From an uncultured Bacteroidales bacterium (GTDB lineage: Bacteria; Bacteroidota; Bacteroidia; Bacteroidales; P3), in assembly GCA_937901525.1 (NCBI GenBank), contig CALDHX010000044.1, forward strand, positions 1 to 14,342: 14,342 nt of DNA, written 5' to 3'. The notes beneath the pieces are model-generated. The model worked only from the letters and a program-made list of their open reading frames with translations, was not told the origin of the DNA and searched no databases. Below, piece by piece: positions 8,588-14,342 of this stretch (its first letter is position 1; every line of letters begins with the position of its first letter). The position numbers and the translations under genes were made by a program.

Positions 8588-8649
8588 AAAGTGAAATAAA
8601 AAGTAAAAATAGAATGTAGAAAACAATCGAAAATATAAAATAGATTATT

Positions 8650-8828
8650 GAGCTTTTAGCTCTTATTCTCGATTCTGCAAATCGCCAAATTTAAAGAAGT
8701 ACACGAGAGTAAGTTTTGAAGGTTCGCGTCCTATGGGCGTGAACCGTTTGTCCTTATCTGTGTACAAGGCTTTGGCGAGCCTGCAGAATTAGATAAGTAA
8801 AATACGAACGGTTTCACGCTTTCTTTTT
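8650..8828 (+). ncRNA. Candidate structured RNA (leader or independent ncRNA) upstream of the methyltransferase remnant
   Basis: This segment is clearly richer in G and C than its A/T-rich surroundings and can form a nested fold. Helices from outside in: a small hairpin GAGCT-TTT-AGCTC (8650-8662); CTTAT with ATAAG (8662-8666/8793-8797); GATTCTGCA with TGCAGAATT (8671-8679/8782-8790); TCGCCAAA with TTTGGCGA (8682-8689/8771-8778); GTACAC with GTGTAC (8699-8704/8760-8765); GTAAG with CTTAT (8709-8713/8753-8757); and an 11-bp apical hairpin (8721-8731/8735-8745, loop TAT). Several pairs are G-U (8671/8790, 8709/8757, 8726/8740, 8729/8737), which favours RNA over a DNA palindrome. An alternative helix, 8737-8751 with 8804-8819, ends before TTTCTTTTT and competes with the apical hairpin. 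It resembles no tRNA, riboswitch or retron RNA that I can name, and no reverse transcriptase is nearby. Strand is inferred from the upstream promoter and downstream remnant. Confidence 0.6.
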
Positions 8829-8839
8829 GCTTAATAATA

Positions 8840-8870
8840 AGGCTTCAAGTTCAAAAAATATTTGAAGCCT
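8840..8870 (+). promoter_or_regulatory. Hairpin touching the start codon of the methyltransferase remnant
   Basis: AGGCTTCAA (8840-8848) pairs with TTGAAGCCT (8862-8870), extended inward by one G-U and one T-A pair, leaving a 9-base loop. The 3' arm ends exactly one base before the ATG at 8871. No T-run follows, so it is not a terminator. A role in hiding the translation start is plausible but inferred. Confidence 0.5.
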
Positions 8871-8993
8871 ATGCCAACAGAAACAAAATCTTCACAAATA
8901 GTTTCTCGCAAACGTGTTTCTGAGCACGGAGAAGTCTTCACTGCCGAAAGGGAAGTCAAGGCAATGTGCGACCTTGTAAAAGAACACATGTAA
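8871..8993 (+). pseudogene. Truncated N-terminus of a DNA methyltransferase
   Basis: A 40-codon frame from ATG 8871 to TAA 8991-8993. Its residues 13-37 (RKRVSEHGEVFTAEREVKAM, then CDLVK) resemble the N-terminus of a family of large SAM-dependent adenine DNA methyltransferases of restriction systems, in which GEVFTP/A is followed by a helix ending in LDLVKQE and then the SAM-binding motif PACGxGNF. Here the frame stops at LVKEHM, and nothing like PACG follows in any forward frame before 9140, so the catalytic part has been lost. Recognition is from memory of the family, not a search. The alternative is a short functional peptide that keeps only the DNA methyltransferase head. It sits behind the structured RNA and about 150 bases before the helicase, which fits a decayed restriction-modification module. 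Confidence 0.65.
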
Positions 8994-9019
8994 GTATTGT
9001 TTGATATTTACAATCCATG

Positions 9020-9073
9020 GTGATTATCTCGGCATAAGATAAATTATAACAAAATTTAAACTCAATTAAAAAT
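9020..9073. repeat. Direct repeat, right copy
   Basis: Second copy of the repeat at 8397-8443. It lies between the methyltransferase remnant and the helicase gene. The shared blocks are GTGAT(T)ATCT, ATAAATTATA and AAACTCAATTAAAAA. The copies start 623 bases apart, enclosing the RNA element and the remnant. Confidence 0.6.
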
Positions 9074-9085
9074 AAAGAAAATATA

Positions 9086-9115
9086 TTTGGTTTAACAAAA
9101 AATGCTTAAACTTGC
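9086..9115 (+). promoter_or_regulatory. Weak candidate promoter of the helicase gene
   Basis: TTTG (9086-9089) and TAAACTTGC (9107-9115) approximate the Bacteroidetes -33 and -7 boxes, with one mismatch in the -7 box and a 17-base spacer, shorter than usual. The predicted leader would be about 20-25 bases. No Shine-Dalgarno sequence precedes the ATG at 9140. Confidence 0.3.
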
Positions 9116-9139
9116 AATTGATAAATGAGATAAAATATT

Positions 9140-12100
9140 ATGAGTAATTTAAAAGACAAATATGCAATAGCTCTTGAAAAAATCATCCAAAAACAAGTAG
9201 AAGTAAAAGCAAATACTATATTTGTGCTTACCGGTATCACCCCATATATCAGTATAGAGAATTATACTGAATATATAACAGACCTATCTACTTTTGACAA
9301 GAATGGTAATGATATACTATTCAGCAAAGAGTGGTTTGGAACAGTATTCTCTAAATTGATGATTGCTCAAAATTATCAAATTGTTTCTCATCAGCAATTT
9401 GCATACATAAACGAATATTTATCTGAAGATTTCTTCAAAGAGCGTGTTCTTATTGTATATGATAATCTTCGATCACTATTCCCTCTATCAAAAAACAACT
9501 ATATTGAGGACACAAACAAAAATACAAATGAAGAAAGACCAGAAGAATTACCAGTATATCAAGCAGAACAATTCAAGATCAACGAAAACTACTTCTATAC
9601 CCTAAAAAGTTTTGATGATATCCTTGAGAAAAAGCCTTTTTTCACACTTCAGAAAGAATTGACTTCTGCAAACACACAAGATAATGCAGATGTTCTTGAT
9701 GTTATATCTAATCCTTATGCTATAGATGGCTTTGTTAATCAGTGCATCTTGGATTCCAACTTCTGCAAACAAGTATTTGTCAAAATTTCAGGGAAAAATA
9801 TACTCAACAATACAATACATAAGACACTTCAAGAGCTAAACCATCTTTTAGCAAAGTTCGGAGGCGGTGTTTATATCCTGCAAGAAAAATCTATTCAGCA
9901 AGATTATATTCCTCACGCAGAAACAGTATCATTACTAAAACAATATTGGGGGCCATCCGCTGAGTTCAGAAACATACTCATCTATGAGAATCCAGAAATA
10001 AACAGTAATATTGTACCTGTTTCACAAGGACTAATTGTTGATACAATCATCAATGAATATAAGAAAGGATGTGAAGGAGTTCTGCCACGTGATATCTTTA
10101 TTACAGCACCAACAGGAGCTGGTAAGTCTTTGATTTTCCAGTTACCTGCATTTCATGCTGCTAATAACGGTGATGTAACAATTGTTGTATCACCTCTGAA
10201 GGCACTGATGACCGACCAAGTAGAAATACTTCATAAAGACAGACATTATACCAAGGTTGAGTTCCTAAATAGTGATTTAACACTTATTGATAGAGATAAG
10301 ATTATTGAAAGCTGTAAAAAAGGTGATATAGATATACTTTATCTATCTCCAGAGTTACTGCTTTCATACGACATACACTATTTCCTCGGAGAACGAAAGC
10401 TCGGTCTGTTGATTGTAGATGAAGCCCATCTTATCACCACATGGGGACGCGACTTCCGTGTAGACTACTGGTTCTTGGGTAATCACATCAATAAAATTAG
10501 GAAATTCAATAACTATATATTCCCATTGGTAGCACTGACAGCTACAGCTGTGTATGGCGGAATCAATGATATGGTTTTTGATAGTATCAATAGCCTTAAC
10601 ATGCACGATCCTCATAAGTTTATCGGTAACGTGCGTAGAAAGAACATAGAATTTATCATAGATACGCATGATGATTACACATCAGGCAAATATGACCAAA
10701 ATAAAGAAAGTGAAACTATTGAATTTGTTAAAGGCATACAAGAACTTGGAATGAAGGGTATTGTATATGCTCCATATACAAGACATATCAACAAACTCAA
10801 AGACAAAGCAGATAAAATTGATACCAATATGGTTGTAGCCTATCATGGTGGAATGCTCAGAGATCAACAACAATTCTCATATCAAGCATTCAAGAGCAAT
10901 CAATGCAAGATAATGATATCAACCAAAGCATTCGGTATGGGTATAGATATACCCGACATCCAAGTTGTATATCATCATGCACCATCAGGCTTGCTTCCCG
11001 ACTATATACAGGAGATAGGACGTACTGCCCGTAAGGAGAATATTCAAGGTTATGCTGCATTGACATTCTCAAAATCAGATTTGAGATATAGCAAGCAGTT
11101 GTTCGGCATTTCCTCACTTAAGACTTTCCAGTTGCAAGAAGTATTACGAAAGATTATACGATATTTCAATAGTAATGGAAAGAAACGTAATATGCTTGTA
11201 GCTGCTAATGACTTTGCTTACATCTTTGACACCACCGAAGAGGTGGAGCAAAAAGTTGCTACAGCTTTAATGATGATTGAAAAGGATTATCTTATAAAGA
11301 CCAGATTCAATGTTCTTATCGCACGTCCTAAGAAGTTGTTTACTAAGGTATACGCACGTACCAATGATGTTGGTATAGAAAGATTGAAGAAGTTATTTGG
11401 AAACTGCTTTACTGAAATTAACAAATCAAAGTATAGCTATCATACCATTGAACTGAACTTGGATAGCATTTGGTCAAAACATTTTTCAGACAAAAGCTTT
11501 CCACAGTTGAAAAGCGAATTCTACAAACAACGATTCTTATGGGAACACAATATTGAATTGGTACCACAAATAAAGGTATCAATCAATATAGAACAGCCTT
11601 ACCGTATAGTGCTTAGCGAACTTAGTTCTGTTCTAAAGGCTGTAAGTGAAACATTTGCAGAATTTAGATATCGAAATCAATTCTTTACGCAAAACGAATA
11701 TGTGGAAAAACTTAAATGTAATCTAAGTCCAAAATATAATGCAGAGAATATTGCATCTTTTATTCTTGGCACATATTCCGGTTATATGGCATTTGCAAGT
11801 GCACTTGAAGGTGATTCGTTCCTACAACAACGCCATCAAGGTACAGTAATGCAATATCAGGTATTCAGCACTAATTATGGAGCAAAAACGACTCAGTTGA
11901 TTTCTATTTTCTCAAAATTATATGAGAACCATGATAAGCAAAGTGTAAATCGTTTCCTTTCTATCAATGAGATCCCTTTGAAGAATCATATCAGATTAGG
12001 GTCATTATTGGAAATTATGAACTTAGGAACATTTGAAACAACTGGTGGTGACGATCCTAAACTGTTCGTGCGTTTAAATGACCCTCGTAGAATTGAAAAA

Positions 12101-12817
12101 GATTCTAATAGTCAAACATACAAGAATTATATCCTTGAGTCTGTAAAGAATAGACATAAGGTTAGTTGCCAATTGTTTGAACATTTCTTCATCAACTATT
12201 TCAGTAATGACAAAAGATGGGATATGATTGAAGACTTCTTCCTTGGTATGTCAAATGACGAAATTTTTGAAAAGTATCCAGGGAACATGGTTAACCATGT
12301 GAATATTATCGATTACCTAAAACGAAACGCAAAAGTCGCAGAAAGTAATACTACAGAAATTCTAAGTGGCTCAAATATTCATTCCGACTTATTCAAGCCA
12401 AAAGAAGAACAGCATTACTTTAGTGATAATATGCTTACCATAGGTTCACTAACTATGCCTATCAAGAAATGGTTGGTAGAAGACCCTGTATCATTACATA
12501 GAACAATTGTAGAGTATAATATATGGATTGAGAAAGAAGATTTTAAAATTTTAACCAATAAGTTGCGACTTCAACATTTCAACTATTATAGAGATTACAT
12601 GAGATTGAAACTTCTTATAGAATTTCCTGGCTATCAAGGATTGGTTACAGCAAGTGTACCATATAAAGATTGTCCAGTGAAATTCTATAAATGGTGGAAA
12701 CAAAATCAAGATAAAATCAAATTAAGCAAGAAAGAGATTATAGAGTTATTTTTAGCTGTAGATGCAGATAATCCTAAAGCCTTACAAAAAAAGCACAGAG
12801 CAATGATTAACATATAA
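9140..12817 (+). CDS. Large RecQ-like SF2 DNA helicase, candidate defence protein
   Basis: Predicted ATP-dependent DNA helicase of 1225 residues. The helicase core lies at about 290-660 and follows the RecQ order: Walker A TAPTGAGKSLIFQLPA (322-337), motif Ia VVSPLKALMTDQV (349-361), DEAH box LLIVDEAHLITTWGRDFR (423-440), motif III ALTATA (465-470), motif IV near IVYAPYTRH (541-549), motif V STKAFGMGIDIPD (594-606) and motif VI QEIGRTARKE (624-633). The WGxDFR after DEAH and the FGMGID motif are typical of RecQ. About 290 residues before and 560 after the core match nothing I recognise. The cysteine cluster of the RecQ zinc domain is not visible and no nuclease motif was found. Housekeeping RecQ proteins are usually 600-750 residues, so this is a divergent, probably accessory form. 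It follows a methyltransferase remnant and precedes a DUF1016 nuclease gene. A terminator follows at 13041. A role in anti-phage defence is inferred from context and size. Confidence 0.85.
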   Translation: MSNLKDKYAIALEKIIQKQVEVKANTIFVLTGITPYISIENYTEYITDLSTFDKNGNDILFSKEWFGTVFSKLMIAQNYQIVSHQQFAYINEYLSEDFFKERVLIVYDNLRSLFPLSKNNYIEDTNKNTNEERPEELPVYQAEQFKINENYFYTLKSFDDILEKKPFFTLQKELTSANTQDNADVLDVISNPYAIDGFVNQCILDSNFCKQVFVKISGKNILNNTIHKTLQELNHLLAKFGGGVYILQEKSIQQDYIPHAETVSLLKQYWGPSAEFRNILIYENPEINSNIVPVSQGLIVDTIINEYKKGCEGVLPRDIFITAPTGAGKSLIFQLPAFHAANNGDVTIVVSPLKALMTDQVEILHKDRHYTKVEFLNSDLTLIDRDKIIESCKKGDIDILYLSPELLLSYDIHYFLGERKLGLLIVDEAHLITTWGRDFRVDYWFLGNHINKIRKFNNYIFPLVALTATAVYGGINDMVFDSINSLNMHDPHKFIGNVRRKNIEFIIDTHDDYTSGKYDQNKESETIEFVKGIQELGMKGIVYAPYTRHINKLKDKADKIDTNMVVAYHGGMLRDQQQFSYQAFKSNQCKIMISTKAFGMGIDIPDIQVVYHHAPSGLLPDYIQEIGRTARKENIQGYAALTFSKSDLRYSKQLFGISSLKTFQLQEVLRKIIRYFNSNGKKRNMLVAANDFAYIFDTTEEVEQKVATALMMIEKDYLIKTRFNVLIARPKKLFTKVYARTNDVGIERLKKLFGNCFTEINKSKYSYHTIELNLDSIWSKHFSDKSFPQLKSEFYKQRFLWEHNIELVPQIKVSINIEQPYRIVLSELSSVLKAVSETFAEFRYRNQFFTQNEYVEKLKCNLSPKYNAENIASFILGTYSGYMAFASALEGDSFLQQRHQGTVMQYQVFSTNYGAKTTQLISIFSKLYENHDKQSVNRFLSINEIPLKNHIRLGSLLEIMNLGTFETTGGDDPKLFVRLNDPRRIEKDSNSQTYKNYILESVKNRHKVSCQLFEHFFINYFSNDKRWDMIEDFFLGMSNDEIFEKYPGNMVNHVNIIDYLKRNAKVAESNTTEILSGSNIHSDLFKPKEEQHYFSDNMLTIGSLTMPIKKWLVEDPVSLHRTIVEYNIWIEKEDFKILTNKLRLQHFNYYRDYMRLKLLIEFPGYQGLVTASVPYKDCPVKFYKWWKQNQDKIKLSKKEIIELFLAVDADNPKALQKKHRAMINI

Positions 12818-13040
12818 CACAAACATAAAATTTTGATTTATATCTTAATTTATCATACATTTTAAATCATAATAAAAGCAATTTTTTTACAATTTTTAGA
12901 GCACTAAGAATTAATAATTCTCAGAACACTACAAGGTTAGGTATTTAAACAAAATTAAATATACGATGTAATTTATATAATCTTAGTTTTCAAACAGGAA
13001 AGTTTCATAATGTTCATTACCGTAATGGCGGTTACAATAA
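12818..13040. other. A/T-rich intergenic region after the helicase gene, no gene seen
   Basis: Holds no convincing reading frame. One imperfect palindrome centred on AGAATTAATAATTCT (12904-12924) is visible without a following T-run, and a short symmetric CATTACCGTAATG lies at 13015-13027. It is probably the helicase 3' untranslated region, ending at the terminator that starts at 13041. Confidence 0.5.
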
Positions 13041-13078
13041 AACAAAAAGGAGAGCGATTTGCCCTCCTTTTTGTTTTT
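13041..13078 (+). terminator. Intrinsic terminator downstream of the helicase gene
   Basis: AACAAAAAGGAG pairs with CTCCTTTTTGTT (13041-13052/13064-13075). One mismatch and two further GC pairs close a 5-base loop. It is followed by TTT. It can act on both strands. It is almost identical to the hairpin at 14241-14271. Confidence 0.85.
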
Positions 13079-13096
13079 CTTATTCTTTAATTATTT
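13041..13096. repeat. Left copy of a terminator plus gene-end duplication flanking the DUF1016 gene
   Basis: Bases 13044-13073 match 14242-14271 at 29 of 30 positions. Bases 13080-13096 match 14275-14291 at 16 of 17, with a 3-base indel in between. In the right copy the last block encodes the final residues IIKE and stop of a T9SS protein on the minus strand; here only those last codons remain, and a stop lies just upstream of them in that frame. So this copy is a gene-end fragment. Confidence 0.75.
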
Positions 13097-13151
13097 ATCT
13101 AAATTATAAGAGTATTTCATTCTCATTTCACGCCAATTTGTTAAAAAGCAG

Positions 13152-13160
13152 TATCTTTGC
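13152..13160 (+). promoter_or_regulatory. Bacteroidetes -7 promoter element of the DUF1016 gene
   Basis: TATCTTTGC matches TAnnTTTG and ends 3 bases before the ATG at 13164. A TTTG at 13137-13140 is too close (11 bases) to be a normal -33 box; TTTC at 13126-13129 is at 22 bases. If used, the mRNA would be nearly leaderless, as proposed for trpS. Confidence 0.5.
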
Positions 13161-13163
13161 GAC

Positions 13164-14219
13164 ATGAAACAGATACAGATTCATAATAGTGCAGATATTA
13201 TTGCCGATATTAAGCAGATTATCGAGCAAGCGAAAATGCAAGCATACTCGTCTATCAACACATTAATGATTCAATCGAATTGGTTGGTAGGTCGTCGTAT
13301 TGTTGAAGAAGAACAAGGCGGTGCTGCACGTGCAGAATATGGCAAAGCCTTGTTGAAAAATCTTGCTACCGAATTGATGCCAATATATGGTAGTTCGTAT
13401 TCTGCTCGTCGCTTGCAGGATTATCGTCAATTCTATCTCTATTTCAAAGATATAGAGATTTGGCATTCGCGAGTGCCAAATCTTACTTGGACACATTATC
13501 GTGAATTACTTACGGTTAATGATGATACTGCTCGCTATTGGTATATGCAAGAGGCTGCAAAAGAGATGTGGAGTGTAAGAACGCTACATCGTAATATATC
13601 ATCACAATACTATTATCGTCTGTTGCAGTCGCAATCAAAGGACGTGGTAATAGATGAAATGAAACAGATTACAGCACCTATGCAGGGCGATAAGTTAGAG
13701 TTTATCAAAAATCCTGTTGTAGCAGAGTTCTTAGGGTTAGCCCAAAACACTAAATTCTCAGAAACTGAATTAGAGAGTTCGATAATCGCACATCTTCAAA
13801 AATTCATTATGGAATTAGGAAAGGGTTATGCTTTTGTTGCTCGTCAACAACATATCCGTACAGATATGGGAGATTTTTATATTGACTTGGTGTTCTATAA
13901 CTATATTCTCAAATGTTTTATGCTTGTTGATTTGAAAACAGAGCAAATCAGTCATCAAGATGTTGGGCAAATGGATATGTATATACGAATGTACGATGAA
14001 CTAAAACGGACAGAAGGAGATAATCCGACAATCGGCCTTATACTCTGCTCTCGCACGAGTGAGGATATGGCACGATACTCGATGCTCAAAGACAATGACC
14101 GATTATTCCAAGCGAAGTACCTTACATTCTTGCCAACAAAAGAGGAATTAACAACCGAAATAGAGCGTCAAAAAATGATATTTAGATTACAACAAGGGAA
14201 CAACACCCTTGAAGAATAA
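13164..14219 (+). CDS. DUF1016/YhcG-family PD-(D/E)XK nuclease
   Basis: Predicted DNA nuclease of the DUF1016 (YhcG) family, 351 residues, the usual full length. The N-terminal DUF1016 domain covers about 10-150 and contains NWLVGRRIVEEEQGG (39-53), YGKALLKNLATEL (59-71), SARRLQDYRQFY (80-91) and the family line LTWTHYRELL (107-116). The C-terminal PD-(D/E)XK domain covers about 170-335: FIKNPVVAEFLGL (180-192), ETELESSIIAHL with E204, FYIDLVFYN with D241, LVDLKTE with D256 and K258, and the following QMDMYIRMYD with Q269. All expected catalytic residues are present, though the usual ELK is DLK here. Family members occur in mobile and defence regions; their exact role is not settled. Arginine is often coded by CGT or CGC. 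The gene has its own promoter and terminators on both sides, so it looks like a self-contained cassette. Confidence 0.9.
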   Translation: MKQIQIHNSADIIADIKQIIEQAKMQAYSSINTLMIQSNWLVGRRIVEEEQGGAARAEYGKALLKNLATELMPIYGSSYSARRLQDYRQFYLYFKDIEIWHSRVPNLTWTHYRELLTVNDDTARYWYMQEAAKEMWSVRTLHRNISSQYYYRLLQSQSKDVVIDEMKQITAPMQGDKLEFIKNPVVAEFLGLAQNTKFSETELESSIIAHLQKFIMELGKGYAFVARQQHIRTDMGDFYIDLVFYNYILKCFMLVDLKTEQISHQDVGQMDMYIRMYDELKRTEGDNPTIGLILCSRTSEDMARYSMLKDNDRLFQAKYLTFLPTKEELTTEIERQKMIFRLQQGNNTLEE

Positions 14220-14238
14220 TCTATTGATATATTCAAAG

Positions 14239-14291
14239 AAAAAAAAGGAGAGCTATTTGCCCTCCTTTTTGTGATTATTCTTTAATAATTT
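14239..14291. repeat. Right copy of the terminator plus gene-end duplication
   Basis: Partner of 13041-13096. Here the repeat is in its natural place: the end of a minus-strand T9SS protein gene followed by that gene's terminator. The two copies lie about 1.2 kb apart and enclose the DUF1016 gene and its promoter. Confidence 0.75.
14241..14271. terminator. Bidirectional intrinsic terminator between the DUF1016 gene and a T9SS gene
   Basis: AAAAAGGAG pairs with CTCCTTTTT (14242-14250/14262-14270). One mismatch and two GC pairs close a TATTT loop. On the minus strand a run of eight T follows, serving the T9SS gene; on the plus strand it serves the convergent DUF1016 gene. Confidence 0.85.
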
Positions 14292-14342
14292 TTATTGTTT
14301 GTGTAGAGTGTCCGTCAAATACTTTCAGGTAATAAACTCCGC
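14275..14342 (-). CDS. C-terminal end of a T9SS-sorted protein (partial)
   Basis: Only the last 21 codons plus stop lie in the window: GVYYLKVFDGHSTQTIKIIKE. This matches the final strand of the type A T9SS sorting domain, as seen in the complete gene at 2632-8178 (GVYYVKVITEGKIITQKLIVE). The two DNA ends share the stretch encoding GVYY. The rest of the gene lies beyond the right edge; its function cannot be told. The stop codon is TAA at 14275-14277, and the terminator follows directly. Confidence 0.8.
   Translation of the reverse strand, partial: GVYYLKVFDGHSTQTIKIIKE

Noticed and set aside
8733..8792. Short frame ATG to TAG inside the RNA element encoding MGVNRLSLSVYKALASLQN
   Set aside because: It starts in the loop of the apical hairpin and spans several helices; base pairing explains the sequence better than coding. 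The frame is open further upstream without another start. It could be a leader peptide, but nothing supports that.
8650..8828. Retron msr-msd RNA
   Set aside because: The fold has outer inverted repeats and a long hairpin, but there is no reverse transcriptase gene nearby and the downstream gene is a methyltransferase remnant.
10364..11117. Three minus-strand open frames inside the helicase gene
   Set aside because: They are antisense to conserved helicase motifs and show no family features.
12904..12924. Palindrome after the helicase gene as its terminator
   Set aside because: The stem is A/T-rich with a mismatch and no T-run follows on the plus strand; the hairpin at 13041-13078 is a much better terminator.
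13010..13090. Frame of 26 codons crossing the terminator before the DUF1016 gene
   Set aside because: It reads straight through a strong terminator hairpin and its U-tract and has no promoter or family resemblance.

Overview
The window looks like chromosomal DNA of a low-GC member of the Bacteroidota, probably Bacteroidales. Three things point there. One complete gene and one partial gene end in type IX secretion sorting domains. Promoter-like sites have the Bacteroidetes form TAnnTTTG, in the best case with an upstream TTTG about 20 bases away. No gene start relies on a clear Shine-Dalgarno sequence.

Left part (1-8178, all minus strand): conserved backbone genes. In transcription order they are a giant 1848-residue secreted adhesin-like protein with alternating fibronectin III and jelly-roll-type modules, a strong terminator, tryptophanyl-tRNA synthetase (trpS), a YebC/TACO1 family translation factor 23 bases downstream of trpS, a second terminator, and rsmI, the 16S rRNA 2'-O-methyltransferase.

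Middle (8179-9139): 960 bases without a full-length gene. It contains the adhesin promoter, A-rich repeats, a perfect 16-bp inverted repeat, and a compact, more GC-rich segment (8650-8828) that can fold into a nested multi-helix RNA with internal G-U pairs and a competing alternative helix. Directly after it lies a 40-codon remnant of the N-terminus of a DNA methyltransferase (GEVFT motif), with a hairpin touching its start codon. Imperfect direct repeats (8397-8443 and 9020-9073) bracket the RNA and the remnant.

Right part (9140-14219, plus strand): a 1225-residue RecQ-like SF2 helicase with large unassigned N- and C-terminal regions, then a DUF1016/YhcG-family PD-(D/E)XK nuclease. The nuclease gene lies between two near-identical copies of a segment made of a terminator plus the last codons of a type IX-secreted protein gene. 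The right-hand copy belongs to a real gene whose 3' end runs off the window.

Interpretation (inference): a small defence or genome-conflict island, consisting of an orphan structured RNA, a decayed methyltransferase, a helicase and a nuclease, has entered between two type IX secretion cargo genes. The most promising undescribed items are the RNA element at 8650-8828 and the solitary large helicase. No tRNA, rRNA, CRISPR array or transposase gene was seen.
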